From contig NZ_WRPP01000006.1 in assembly GCF_009760405.1 (NCBI RefSeq), forward strand, positions 558,001 to 622,000: a stretch of DNA of 64,000 nt. The letters run 5' to 3'. The DNA comes from Nocardia terrae (GTDB lineage: Bacteria; Actinomycetota; Actinomycetes; Mycobacteriales; Mycobacteriaceae). Below, piece by piece: positions 16,793 to 23,897 of this stretch. Made by a program: the position numbers and the translations under genes. A model generated the notes under the pieces. That model ran no database searches and was not told the origin of the DNA. It was given only the letters and a program-made list of their open reading frames with translations. Position 1 is the stretch's first letter. Each line of letters starts with the position of its first letter.

Positions 16793-17566
16793 GTGCGGTT
16801 GTATCGGGATCATGCGGTGGTGCTGCGCCAGCACAAGCTGGGCGAGGCGGATCGCATTGTCACGTTGCTGACCCGCCAGCACGGTCTGGTTCGCGCGGTG
16901 GCCAAGGGGGTTCGCCGCACCCGGTCCAAATTCGGTGCGCGGCTGGAGCCTTTCGCCTACGTGGACGTGCAGCTGCATCCGGGCCGCAATCTCGACACCG
17001 TGACCCAGGTCCACACGGTCGAGACCTTCGCCGCCGACATCGTGGCCGACTACGGCCGCTACACCACCGCCTGCGCGGTCCTCGAAACCGCCGAACGCCT
17101 GGCGGGTGAGGAGGGCGCACCGGCCCCCCGCCTGCACACGCTCACCGCGGGCGCGCTGCGCGCCATCGCCCTGGGCCGCCGCCCCCACGAACTGATCCTC
17201 GACGCGTTCCTGTTGCGCGCCATGGGTTTCGCGGGCTGGGCCCCGGCGCTGGACGACTGCGCCCGCTGCGCCACCCCCGGCCCCCACCGCGCCTTCCACG
17301 TGGCCGCGGGCGGCGCGGTCTGCGTGCACTGCCGCCCGCCCGGCGCGGCCACCCCCATGCTCGGCGTCCTCGACCACATGAGCGCCCTCAACCGCGGCGA
17401 CTGGTCCGGCATCGACACCATCCCCGACACCCTGCGCCGCCAGGCCAGCGGCCTCATCGCCGCCCACCTGCAGTGGCACCTCGAACGCCAGCTCCGCACC
17501 CTCCCGCTCATCGAACGCACCCGCCCCCACGCGGCCGTCGAGCGCGCCGAAGCCGCCCTCGGCTGA
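16793..17566 (+). CDS. recO: DNA repair protein RecO
   Basis: 257 residues. The N-terminal OB fold begins RLYRDHAVVLRQHKLGEADRIVTLLT, followed by VRRTRSKFGARLEPF. The helical C-terminal part contains the zinc motif CARC (DDCARCATPG) and CVHC some 20 residues later. RecO loads RecA on SSB-coated DNA with RecR. GTG 16793 was chosen because homology-like sequence starts there; an in-frame extension to 16640 reads as random sequence. A possible leaderless promoter hexamer is at 16781-16786. The locus order recO, then uppS matches mycobacteria except for the inserted ASST-like gene. Confidence 0.94.
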   Translation: MRLYRDHAVVLRQHKLGEADRIVTLLTRQHGLVRAVAKGVRRTRSKFGARLEPFAYVDVQLHPGRNLDTVTQVHTVETFAADIVADYGRYTTACAVLETAERLAGEEGAPAPRLHTLTAGALRAIALGRRPHELILDAFLLRAMGFAGWAPALDDCARCATPGPHRAFHVAAGGAVCVHCRPPGAATPMLGVLDHMSALNRGDWSGIDTIPDTLRRQASGLIAAHLQWHLERQLRTLPLIERTRPHAAVERAEAALG

Positions 17567-17663
17567 CCCTGGGAGTCCCGGTCAGCGGGTGCGTGAACGG
17601 GGTTCCGGATCAGTGAGATTCGATACAGAGACCTCGCACGCCGGTCGGCCTAGAGTTCACGGC

Positions 17664-18884
17664 GTGTTCGTGTCGGATAGTCGAAAGTTCTCGCGCCGCC
17701 TGCCGGTGTCGTTGGCCGCCGTGTCCGTTCTCGTCGCCGCGTGCGCCGGGGCGGCGGGGGCCCAGCCGGTCGCGCCGAGTCTGCCGTTCGGCGGGTTCGC
17801 GTACACGGTGAAGACCGAGAACGCCGGGGAGCAGGGTGACGGGTACGTCTACTACACCAGCGGTGTGAGTGCCGCGGCGCTGGTGCCGGGGGCCGGGACC
17901 GTGGCGCAGGCGCTGCCGGGCGGGCGGCCCGCGAATATCGTCGCCGATCGGTCGGGCAAGGAGATCAAGCGGTACGAACCGCCTGCGGGGCAGGATGTTT
18001 CGAACTTCCGGACGCAGGTCTACCAGGGGCGGAAGGTGTTCACCTGGTGGCAGGGGAGCACCGTGGCCGGGCACGGGGCCGGTGTGGGGATCATCGCCGA
18101 TGAGAATTTCGATGTGCTCGCGACCGTCGATCCGGGTGGGGCGGGCGCGGATGTGCACGAGTTCCGGCTGACGCCCGACGGGCATGCGCTGCTGACCTCG
18201 TACCCGCAGGTCCAAGCCGATCTCACGGCCATCGGCGGTCCGGCCGACGGGAAGATGTTCGATACCGTCGCGCTGGTCATCGATGTCGCCTCGGGCAAGC
18301 AGCTGTTTCGGTGGAGCGCGGCCGAGCATGTGCCGCTGAGTGATTCGGAGACCTCCGGCAAGCTCACCGGGGACGTCTACGACCCGTACCACATGAACTC
18401 GATCAGCCTCGATCCGTCGGGGAATCTGGTGGTGTCGCTGCGCAATACGGCCGCGGTGTACGACGTCGACCCGAATTCCGGGGATATTCGCTGGCAGCTG
18501 GGCGGCAAGCATCCGACGCTGACCGCCGATCCGGGAGTGGAATTCGCTTTCCAGCACGACGCCGAATTCTCCGACGCGTCGACGCTGCGGCTGTTCAACA
18601 ACAATTCGAGCGGTCCGGCCGAGACTCGCGGCGCGTCGAGTGTGGAGTGGATCCATATCGACGAGGCGAACCACAGCGCCACCCTGGTCCGCAATCAACA
18701 GCATCCGGAGGGACTGGTCTCCATGGCCATGGGCAATGCCCAGGCCCTGCCCAACGGTGACACCTTCGTCAGCTGGGGCATGACCCCGCGCATCTCGGAA
18801 TTCAGCCCCACCGGGGAACTGGTCTACGACGCGGCGCTGCCGTTCGGTTCCTACCGCGCTTACTTCGACACGCTGCCGGGCTGA
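17664..18884 (+). CDS. Arylsulfotransferase-like (ASST family) lipoprotein
   Basis: 406 residues. The N-terminus has a signal peptide with a lipobox (VSVLVAAC, Cys near residue 30), so the protein should be lipid-anchored outside the membrane. The mature part is built of beta-propeller-like repeats with DVHEFRLTPDGHALLTSY, DPYHMNSISLDPSGNLVVSLRN and FAFQHDAEF, features I associate with the arylsulfotransferase (Arylsulfotran_2) family. Whether it transfers sulfate is unknown; the histidines in YHMNS and FQHD are the likely functional ones. GTG 17664 (or GTG 17670) follows a TAGAGT hexamer at 17651-17656 by seven bases, suggesting a leaderless transcript. It interrupts the recO-uppS pair. Confidence 0.72.
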   Translation: MFVSDSRKFSRRLPVSLAAVSVLVAACAGAAGAQPVAPSLPFGGFAYTVKTENAGEQGDGYVYYTSGVSAAALVPGAGTVAQALPGGRPANIVADRSGKEIKRYEPPAGQDVSNFRTQVYQGRKVFTWWQGSTVAGHGAGVGIIADENFDVLATVDPGGAGADVHEFRLTPDGHALLTSYPQVQADLTAIGGPADGKMFDTVALVIDVASGKQLFRWSAAEHVPLSDSETSGKLTGDVYDPYHMNSISLDPSGNLVVSLRNTAAVYDVDPNSGDIRWQLGGKHPTLTADPGVEFAFQHDAEFSDASTLRLFNNNSSGPAETRGASSVEWIHIDEANHSATLVRNQQHPEGLVSMAMGNAQALPNGDTFVSWGMTPRISEFSPTGELVYDAALPFGSYRAYFDTLPG

Positions 18885-18971
18885 GCGCTGTTCGTGGCGA
18901 AAATGTAGAGGTCCGGTGGGAATGGAGTGGGTGCCGTTCGGCGGCCCGGGGCGTCGGGCAGGATGGTGGGC

Positions 18972-19766
18972 GTGATCGGTAACCGCAAATCCTCGACTGA
19001 ACAGCGCACCGTGCGTCCCCCGTCGCCGCATCCCTCCGGCGCGACGCCGCCCGCCATCCCGGCCGAGTTCGTGCCCAGGCATGTGGCGCTGGTGATGGAC
19101 GGCAACGGGCGCTGGGCGCAGGAGCGCGGGCTGCCGCGGACCGCGGGCCACGAGCGCGGCGAGGCAGTGCTCATGGACACCGTCGAGGGCTGCATCGAGA
19201 TCGGCGTGAAGTGGCTGTCGGCGTACGCGTTCTCGACCGAGAACTGGAAGCGCAGCCCGGACGAGGTGCGGTTCCTCATGGGCTTCAACCGCGACGTGAT
19301 CCGCCGCCGCCGCGACGAGATGCACGAGATGGGCGTGCGGGTGCGCTGGGCGGGACGGCGACCGCGCCTGTGGCGCAGCGTGATCAAGGAATTGGAGATC
19401 GCGGAGGAGCTGACGCAGGACAATACGGTGATGACCCTCACCATGTGCGTCAACTACGGCGGTCGCGCCGAGATCGCCGACGCCGCACGGGAAATCGCGC
19501 GCCGGGTGGCCGCCGGGGAGCTCGACCCGGAGAAGATCACCGAGGCCACCGTGGCCCGCTACCTCGACGAACCCGATATGCCCGATGTGGATCTGTTCCT
19601 GCGGCCTTCCGGCGAGCTGCGCAGCTCCAACTTCCTGATCTGGCAGTCCGCGTACGCCGAATTCGTGTACCAGCACACGCTTTTCCCCGATTTCGACCGC
19701 CGCAATCTCTGGGACGCCTGCCTGGAGTTCGCCAAGCGGGACCGCCGCTTCGGAGGTGTGAAGTGA
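18972..19766 (+). CDS. uppS: Polyprenyl (decaprenyl) diphosphate synthase
   Basis: 264 residues. Signatures of cis-prenyltransferases: VALVMDGNGRWA with the catalytic Asp, the TAGHERGE segment, SAYAFSTENWKRS, CVNYGGRAEI and DLFLRPSGELRSSNFLIWQ. It extends allylic diphosphates with isopentenyl diphosphate to make the polyprenyl carrier for peptidoglycan and arabinogalactan. It is close to the mycobacterial Rv2361c type. GTG 18972 was selected (AGGATGGTGG just upstream); ATG 18963 is an alternative. The N-terminal ~30 residues are a variable Pro/Ser-rich extension. The next gene starts in its final codons (GTGAAGTGA region). Confidence 0.95.
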   Translation: MIGNRKSSTEQRTVRPPSPHPSGATPPAIPAEFVPRHVALVMDGNGRWAQERGLPRTAGHERGEAVLMDTVEGCIEIGVKWLSAYAFSTENWKRSPDEVRFLMGFNRDVIRRRRDEMHEMGVRVRWAGRRPRLWRSVIKELEIAEELTQDNTVMTLTMCVNYGGRAEIADAAREIARRVAAGELDPEKITEATVARYLDEPDMPDVDLFLRPSGELRSSNFLIWQSAYAEFVYQHTLFPDFDRRNLWDACLEFAKRDRRFGGVK

Positions 19767-20170
19767 CCGATCAGCTCACCCCGGCCGAGGAGCTCCAGCT
19801 CCGCGCCAAGAACCTGCTCGAGCGCTACGGCGTCGACGTGCGCGAGGAGGAGGCGGCGCTCGGCTTCGAATACGAAGGCGCGCTGTGCTCGCTGCGTGCG
19901 GTCAACCTGTCGCCGGGGCTGGATGTCCTCGCCCTCATGTGCATCCTGGCCTGGGACCGCCCGCTGAAGCCCCAGCTGCACAAGCGCGTCGCCGAACGCA
20001 ACGCCACTCTCCAGTTCGGCACGCTCACCGTGGTTTCCCGGGAGAAGGAGGCCGACGTCATTCTGCGCTACACCTTCCCGGCCGCGGGGCTCGAGGATGA
20101 GCCCCTGGCGACGATTCTGCTGCTGACGCTCTCCGGTGCGAGTCGCGCGCGACAAGGGCTGCTGCCGTAG
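19763..20170 (+). CDS. YbjN / secretion-chaperone-like small protein
   Basis: 135 residues starting with GTG 19763, four bases before the uppS stop ends. A helix-strand pattern is seen: an N-terminal helix (AEELQLRAKNLLERYGV), strands FEYEGALCSLRAVNLS and LDVLALMCILAWD, an amphipathic helix (LHKRVAERNATLQFG), strands TLTVVSREKEADVILRYTF, and a C-terminal helix. This is the layout of the YbjN/type III secretion chaperone-like superfamily, many actinobacterial members of which have unknown roles. No membrane segment is visible. Overlap with uppS indicates co-translation. Confidence 0.6.
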   Translation: MTDQLTPAEELQLRAKNLLERYGVDVREEEAALGFEYEGALCSLRAVNLSPGLDVLALMCILAWDRPLKPQLHKRVAERNATLQFGTLTVVSREKEADVILRYTFPAAGLEDEPLATILLLTLSGASRARQGLLP

Positions 20171-20179
20171 GGGATTCGC

Positions 20180-20196
20180 CCCCGTCCCGGGGTTTT
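20180..20196 (+). terminator. Short terminator-like hairpin after the YbjN-like gene
   Basis: CCCCG (20180-20184), loop TCC, CGGGG (20188-20192), directly followed by TTTT. It lies ten bases after the stop of the uppS/YbjN-like pair. The stem is only 5 bp, so termination efficiency is uncertain. Confidence 0.5.
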
Positions 20197-20230
20197 GCGT
20201 TCCGAACCGCTCGTCGGTCCGGCGTGCCTG

Positions 20231-20274
20231 GAAAAAGATACAAAACAGCCCCGTGGATGCCCTCCCGGGGCTGT
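20231..20274 (-). terminator. Terminator of the tetR gene
   Basis: A perfect 9-bp stem (ACAGCCCCG at 20245-20253, complement at 20266-20274) with a 12-base loop. Read on the minus strand it is followed by TTTGTATCTTTTT. It lies ~60 bases downstream of the tetR stop. Confidence 0.75.
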
Positions 20275-20287
20275 CTTCATCGGTTTT

Positions 20288-20354
20288 CAAGATCAACATG
20301 CGATTTGGTGTGGCATTTGTCTGGTTTGCCGACACTTATTGCATGTTGATCTTG
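20288..20354. repeat. 14-bp inverted repeat spanning the 3' end of tetR
   Basis: CAAGATCAACATGC at 20288-20301 is repeated perfectly inverted at 20341-20354, 39 bases apart. The right arm encodes the last residues (KINMQ) of the TetR protein and the left arm lies beyond the stop codon. It could form a large cruciform or RNA hairpin just before the terminator. Confidence 0.7.
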
Positions 20355-20974
20355 GTTGCGGTCGCGGTCGCGGTGGCGCGGCGGTAGTCGGGGAGGATCG
20401 CGGTGATGCCGCGGGCGAAGGTCTCGGGGTCGGCGTCGCCGAGGATGAGGTGCTGGAGGATGAAGCCGGGGAGCAGGCCGAGGAAGATCTTGGCTACCGC
20501 GTCGGTGTCGGCGTCCGGGGGGAGCCAGCCGGCCTCGCGCATGCGTTCGGCGTAGTCGAACCAGAGGCGGCGGATGCCGAGGATGTTGGTGCGGATGTAG
20601 TCGGCGATATTGGGATCGGTGAGGGCCAGGGACCAGGACTGCGGGATGATCCGGACCGGGCCGCCGGGGACGCTGAGGCGGACGATCTCGTCGCACATCA
20701 GGCGGACCAGGTCGGGGGGAGTGGGTAGCGGGTCGCTGTAGACGGCCTCGGTGAGGGAGGCGCGCAGGTCGACGGTGGCCTCGCTGGCGAGGTCCTTGAT
20801 GATGTCGTCCTTGGACTTGAAGTAGCGGTAGACCGCACCGGCGGAGAGCCCGGATTCGGCGAAGACGTCCTGCATGGTGGTGGCGTGCAGGCCCTTGCGG
20901 GCGAAGCAGATCTGGGCGGCGTCGAGGATCTGCTGCCTGCGGCGTTCCAGGTGTTCCTCGCTGACTCTGGGCAT
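20336..20974 (-). CDS. TetR family transcriptional regulator
   Basis: 212 residues. The N-terminal HTH begins RRRQQILDAAQICFARKGLHATTMQDVF and contains SGLSAGAVYRYFKSKDDI. The C-terminal ligand-binding part ends in an odd repetitive tail RATATATATKINMQ. ATG 20974 was chosen because the HTH starts at once. On its strand TTGTCA (complement of 21004-21009) and TACTTT (complement of 20981-20986) are spaced by 17 bases, and the ATG follows six bases later, so the transcript is probably leaderless. Palindromes inside and beside this promoter suggest autoregulation and control of the divergent membrane-protein gene. The inducer is unknown. Confidence 0.9.
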   Translation of the reverse strand: MPRVSEEHLERRRQQILDAAQICFARKGLHATTMQDVFAESGLSAGAVYRYFKSKDDIIKDLASEATVDLRASLTEAVYSDPLPTPPDLVRLMCDEIVRLSVPGGPVRIIPQSWSLALTDPNIADYIRTNILGIRRLWFDYAERMREAGWLPPDADTDAVAKIFLGLLPGFILQHLILGDADPETFARGITAILPDYRRATATATATKINMQ

Positions 20975-20980
20975 GCGCCC

Positions 20981-21058
20981 AAAGTAAAACGAATATCCGT
21001 TCTTGACAAGGTGACAGCCTGATGTCAGCCTTGTCCCAACAAAAAGAACGAACCTTCG
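20981..21058. promoter_or_regulatory. TetR divergon control region: promoter plus palindromic operators
   Basis: Minus-strand -35 TTGTCA (21004-21009) and -10 TACTTT (20981-20986) have a 17-base spacer. The spacer contains the palindrome AACGAATATCCGTT (20988-21001; AACGRATATYCGTT form). Next to it lies a longer dyad, GACAAGG/TGACA ... TGTCA/CCTTGTC (21005-21035, one base asymmetric). A third weaker dyad CGAA-CC-TTCG is at 21049-21058. The first two overlap the tetR promoter, the usual arrangement for TetR repression. Confidence 0.7.
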
Positions 21059-21077
21059 CTTTTCTTTGGGATCGGAC

Positions 21078-22046
21078 ATGAAACCAGTGCAACGCGCGGT
21101 CGCGCTCGGCCTCGCCGCGGCCGTCATCCAAGCCCTCATGCTCATCGCCTTCGCGTGGCCCGCCGCTCGCATCGCGCCCCGCGATCTCCCCATCGCCATC
21201 AGCGGCCCGCAGGCGACCGCCGTCGCCCAACAGCTCGAAGCCCACGAACCTGGTGGGTTCGACATCCGCACCGTCGCAGACGAATCCGCCGCTCGTGACG
21301 CCATCGCACACCGGGATGCCTACGGCGCCATACTGACCGGCGGCCAGCCTCGCGTCCTCATCGCCTCGGCCGCGAGTCCGATTGTCGCCCAGCAGCTCTC
21401 GGGCTTCGCCCAGCAGTTGAACGGCGCCCAACCGGCTCCGGTGCAGGATGTGGTCGCCGCCGATCCGCACGATCCGCGCGGAACCGGCTTCGGCGCAATG
21501 GTTCTCCCGCTGGTCATGTCCGGCCTGGCCGGAGGAGTCCTGCTGAGCCTGTTGGTGCCGTCGGTGCGGGCCCGCGCTCTCGGCCTGCTCATCTTCGCGA
21601 TCGCCGGTGGCCTGCTGAGCATGTCGATCGTCCAGGGCTGGCTGCACCTGCTGCCGGGCTCCTACCTGACCATGGCCTCGATCAGCGGCCTGGTCTCGTT
21701 CGCGGTCGCCGGAACCGTGGCCGGTCTGGCCGCCGTGATCGGCCCGGCGGGCATCGGAATCGCGGCCCTCACCATGCTGTTGGTCGGAAACCCGTTCTCC
21801 GGAGCCACTTCCGCGCCGGAACTGCTCCCCAAGCCCTGGGGCACCCTCGGTCAGCTGCTCCCGCCCGGCGCCGCCGCCACCCTGCTGCGCTCGGTCGCCT
21901 TCTTCGGCGACGCCTCGATCACCGGCCCGCTGACGGTCCTATCGGGCTGGGCCGCAGCCGCTCTGGTTCTGCTCGGCATCGGCCATCTGCGGACCTCGCG
22001 CCCGGCCGCTGCCGAGGCTGCCGCGGACCTCGTCCCCGCCTCCTGA
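21078..22046 (+). CDS. Multi-span membrane protein, ABC-2/YhgE-like
   Basis: 322 residues. An N-terminal membrane segment (ALGLAAAVIQALMLIAFAWPAA) is followed by an extracytoplasmic region of ~115 residues (IAISGPQATAVAQQLEA, AYGAILTGGQPRVLIASAAS). Five or six further membrane segments come after ~residue 135 (MVLPLVMSGLAGGVLLSLL, ALGLLIFAIAGGLL, VSFAVAGTVAGLAAVIG and others). This topology resembles permease-like proteins of the YhgE/Pip and ABC-2 group without an ATPase partner nearby. It is divergent from the TetR gene and probably repressed by it, so an export or resistance role is plausible. ATG 21078 was preferred over TTG 21066. Confidence 0.72.
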   Translation: MKPVQRAVALGLAAAVIQALMLIAFAWPAARIAPRDLPIAISGPQATAVAQQLEAHEPGGFDIRTVADESAARDAIAHRDAYGAILTGGQPRVLIASAASPIVAQQLSGFAQQLNGAQPAPVQDVVAADPHDPRGTGFGAMVLPLVMSGLAGGVLLSLLVPSVRARALGLLIFAIAGGLLSMSIVQGWLHLLPGSYLTMASISGLVSFAVAGTVAGLAAVIGPAGIGIAALTMLLVGNPFSGATSAPELLPKPWGTLGQLLPPGAAATLLRSVAFFGDASITGPLTVLSGWAAAALVLLGIGHLRTSRPAAAEAAADLVPAS

Positions 22047-22130
22047 TCGCGAGTCCATCCTCGATCCGGCGTGCATTTGGCCGGAATCCACCACCGTGAC
22101 TGTGGATCCCGGCCGAAAGCGCGCCGGTAT

Positions 22131-22243
22131 GACGATGTGGTGCGACCCGGGAGACGATGGGATGGGACTCGGGGAGACGATGCGGTGCGGTCCGGGATGA
22201 CGGAGTGGTGCGACCAGGGTGACGGAGTGGTGCGACTCGGGAT
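22131..22243. repeat. Five tandem copies of a 22-23-bp minisatellite
   Basis: Units start at 22131, 22153, 22176, 22199 and 22221, each beginning GACGATG or GACGGAG and containing a G(A/C)GGTGCG-A-TCGGG-like core. A sixth, degenerate partial unit (GACCAGGTCGTGC) follows at 22244. The array lies between the membrane-protein gene and the zur terminator. No gene spans it. Confidence 0.75.
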
Positions 22244-22263
22244 GACCAGGTCGTGCAGCGAAA

Positions 22264-22300
22264 GAGAGCGCGCCCCTGCGTTTTACGCAGGGGCGCGCCT
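22264..22300 (-). terminator. Strong hairpin terminator after zur
   Basis: A perfect 14-bp stem (GCGCGCCCCTGCGT at 22268-22281, complement at 22285-22298) with loop TTT. On the minus strand it is followed by TCTCTTT. It lies 14 bases beyond the zur stop. Confidence 0.8.
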
Positions 22301-22311
22301 TCTCGTCGTGC

Positions 22312-22725
22312 TCAGCCCTTGGCGTGGCAGCAGTCCTTGCAGGTGCCGAAGATCTCCATGGTGTGGCTGATATCGGTGAACCCGTGCTCGGTGGCGATGG
22401 AATCGGCCCAGGCCTCCACCGTTGGCCCCTCCACCTCGACGGTCCGCCCGCACTGCCGGCAGACCAGGTGGTGGTGATGTCCGGTAGAGCACTGCCGGTA
22501 CACCGATTCGCCGGTGTCGGTGCGCAAGACGTCGACCATCCCGGCGTCGGCCAGCGACTGCAGCGTCCGGTAGACGGTGGTCAGCCCGATGCCCTCACCG
22601 CGCTTGCGGAGTTCGTCGTGCAGTTCCTGCGCGGAACGGAATTCGTCGATGTCGGCCAGCAGCGCGGCGATCGCGCTGCGCTGGCGGGTGCTGCGGACCC
22701 CGACGGTCTTCTCGGACGTTCCCAC
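22312..22725 (-). CDS. zur: Fur-family zinc regulator Zur
   Basis: 137 residues. The winged helix contains LTTVYRTLQSLADAGMVDVL. The metal-binding core is STGHHHHLVCRQCGRTVEVEG and the structural zinc site CXXC...CXXC is completed by GTCKDCCHAKG at the C-terminus. With the adjacent ArsR gene this is the smtB-zur(furB) pair of mycobacteria, where Zur represses zinc uptake and alternative ribosomal protein genes when zinc is bound. Only three bases separate it from smtB, so they form one operon. Assignment to Zur rather than Fur rests on this context. Confidence 0.9.
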   Translation of the reverse strand: MGTSEKTVGVRSTRQRSAIAALLADIDEFRSAQELHDELRKRGEGIGLTTVYRTLQSLADAGMVDVLRTDTGESVYRQCSTGHHHHLVCRQCGRTVEVEGPTVEAWADSIATEHGFTDISHTMEIFGTCKDCCHAKG

Positions 22726-22728
22726 GAA

Positions 22729-23124
22729 TCACCCTTCCTCGGCGTGCGCGACGGCGTCGATGACGATGTGCGCGAGATGCTCGTCGACCAGTTCGTAGAT
22801 GACCTCGCGCCCGGTGCGCTCGCCGCGCACGACCCCGGCGGACTTGAGGATCCGCAGGTGCTGGCTGATCAGCGGCTGGGTCACCCCGAGGGTGTCGACG
22901 AGTTCGTGGACGCAGCGCGGTGATTCGCGTAGTTGCAGCACGATGGCGATGCGCACCGGCGCGGCGAGCGCGCGCAGCAGTTCGCCGGCGGAGTCGAGAA
23001 TGGTGCGCGAGGGCACCGCCGGTGGCTGGGGCGACCGGTACGGGTACGGGTCGTGGGGGATCGCGGCCGGGGTCTCCGTCGCGACGTGCGAGCGCCGGAT
23101 GGGTGCGCCGCTGTCCGTGGTCAT
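22729..23124 (-). CDS. smtB: ArsR/SmtB family metal-sensing repressor
   Basis: 131 residues. A ~40-residue flexible N-terminus with His and Pro (HDPYPYRSPQPP) precedes the winged helix: LLRALAAPVRIAIVLQL, CVHELVDTLGVTQPLISQHLRIL and GVVRGERTGREVIYEL. The C-terminal alpha5 helix DEHLAHIVIDAVAHAEE carries the Asp/His ligands of zinc-sensing SmtB-type proteins. Apo-protein should repress the smtB-zur operon and zinc should release it. ATG 23124 has a good AAGGAG site upstream. Candidate operator DNA lies at 23163-23178. Confidence 0.9.
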   Translation of the reverse strand: MTTDSGAPIRRSHVATETPAAIPHDPYPYRSPQPPAVPSRTILDSAGELLRALAAPVRIAIVLQLRESPRCVHELVDTLGVTQPLISQHLRILKSAGVVRGERTGREVIYELVDEHLAHIVIDAVAHAEEG

Positions 23125-23162
23125 CGAACCAACTCCTTATTGGAAACCGATGCCATTCTTAT

Positions 23163-23178
23163 ATGCACGGGTACGCAT
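23163..23178. promoter_or_regulatory. Candidate SmtB operator
   Basis: ATGC-ACGGGTAC-GCAT, an interrupted palindrome ~40 bases upstream of the smtB start, set in a locally AT-richer stretch (TTCTTATATGC). Its position and dyad form fit an ArsR/SmtB operator, but the match to a 12-2-12 consensus is incomplete. Confidence 0.35.
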
Positions 23179-23214
23179 GTCAAACAAGGGCTCGGCGAGT
23201 CGGTCCGGCCGGGT

Positions 23215-23691
23215 TCAGCAGCCTTTGTCCTGCGGGATCGGGACGTTGGGGTCGAAGTAGTACTCGTCCGAGTGCTTCTGCGTCCCCAGCAGCCGCTTCG
23301 GATCGCTGTAGCCGGGATCAACTGTTTGGCGCGGTCCGCGGTCCATGGCGGTGGCGACGGTCTCGGCCGAGTACCGCCCGACGGGGGCGGCCGGTGGCGG
23401 CTGGATTCCGGCCGCGCCTTCGAGCCAGGCCGCGGCGGGCGTGTTGTCGAACGGATGCTTCGGGTCGACCGGGTCGACCTTGTTCACGGTGGGTGAGACG
23501 GTCGCGCTGGATCCGTCCGAAGGGGACTGGAACATCGACAGCAGATAACCGCCGCCGAACAGGAGACCCAGCACCCCGCCCACCCAGAGCACCCCGGCGA
23601 TCCAGGGTTTGAACCGATGAGCGCGGCGTGCGCGGCGCTCGGCGCGCCGAGCCCAGTCGTCGTCGAACTGCCCGCTGGGGAAATCCCTCAT
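23215..23691 (-). CDS. Single-span membrane protein, unknown
   Basis: 158 residues. A basic N-terminus (RRAERRARRAHRFKP) precedes one membrane helix at ~31-53 (AGVLWVGGVLGLLFGGGYLLSMF). About 100 extracytoplasmic residues follow, rich in Pro, Asp and Ser, without recognisable domain and ending in a lone Cys (IPQDKGC). A protein of this kind is often found next to glyS/smtB in Nocardia-type genomes as far as I recall; no function is known. It is divergent from glyS. Confidence 0.7.
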   Translation of the reverse strand: MRDFPSGQFDDDWARRAERRARRAHRFKPWIAGVLWVGGVLGLLFGGGYLLSMFQSPSDGSSATVSPTVNKVDPVDPKHPFDNTPAAAWLEGAAGIQPPPAAPVGRYSAETVATAMDRGPRQTVDPGYSDPKRLLGTQKHSDEYYFDPNVPIPQDKGC

Positions 23692-23897
23692 CGCACCGAC
23701 CCCCGTCGTACCGCCGTACGGTCGCGACCACCGGTCGGTTCGGCGGAACCGACCGGTGTCGCCGTTCCACTATCGCGGGTCGTGACGGCGATCGCATCCC
23801 CTGCTTGTAGGGGCACTGGGTGCAAACTCGATTGCTGCGGACCGATAGTCTGGTGTCAATCCTTTCAATCTTCCGGACACGGATGGAGAACTGTTCA

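Noticed and set aside
17610..19676. 688-codon minus-strand open frame opposite the ASST-like and uppS genes
   Set aside because: His/Arg/Pro-rich artefact; uppS motifs on the plus strand are unambiguous.
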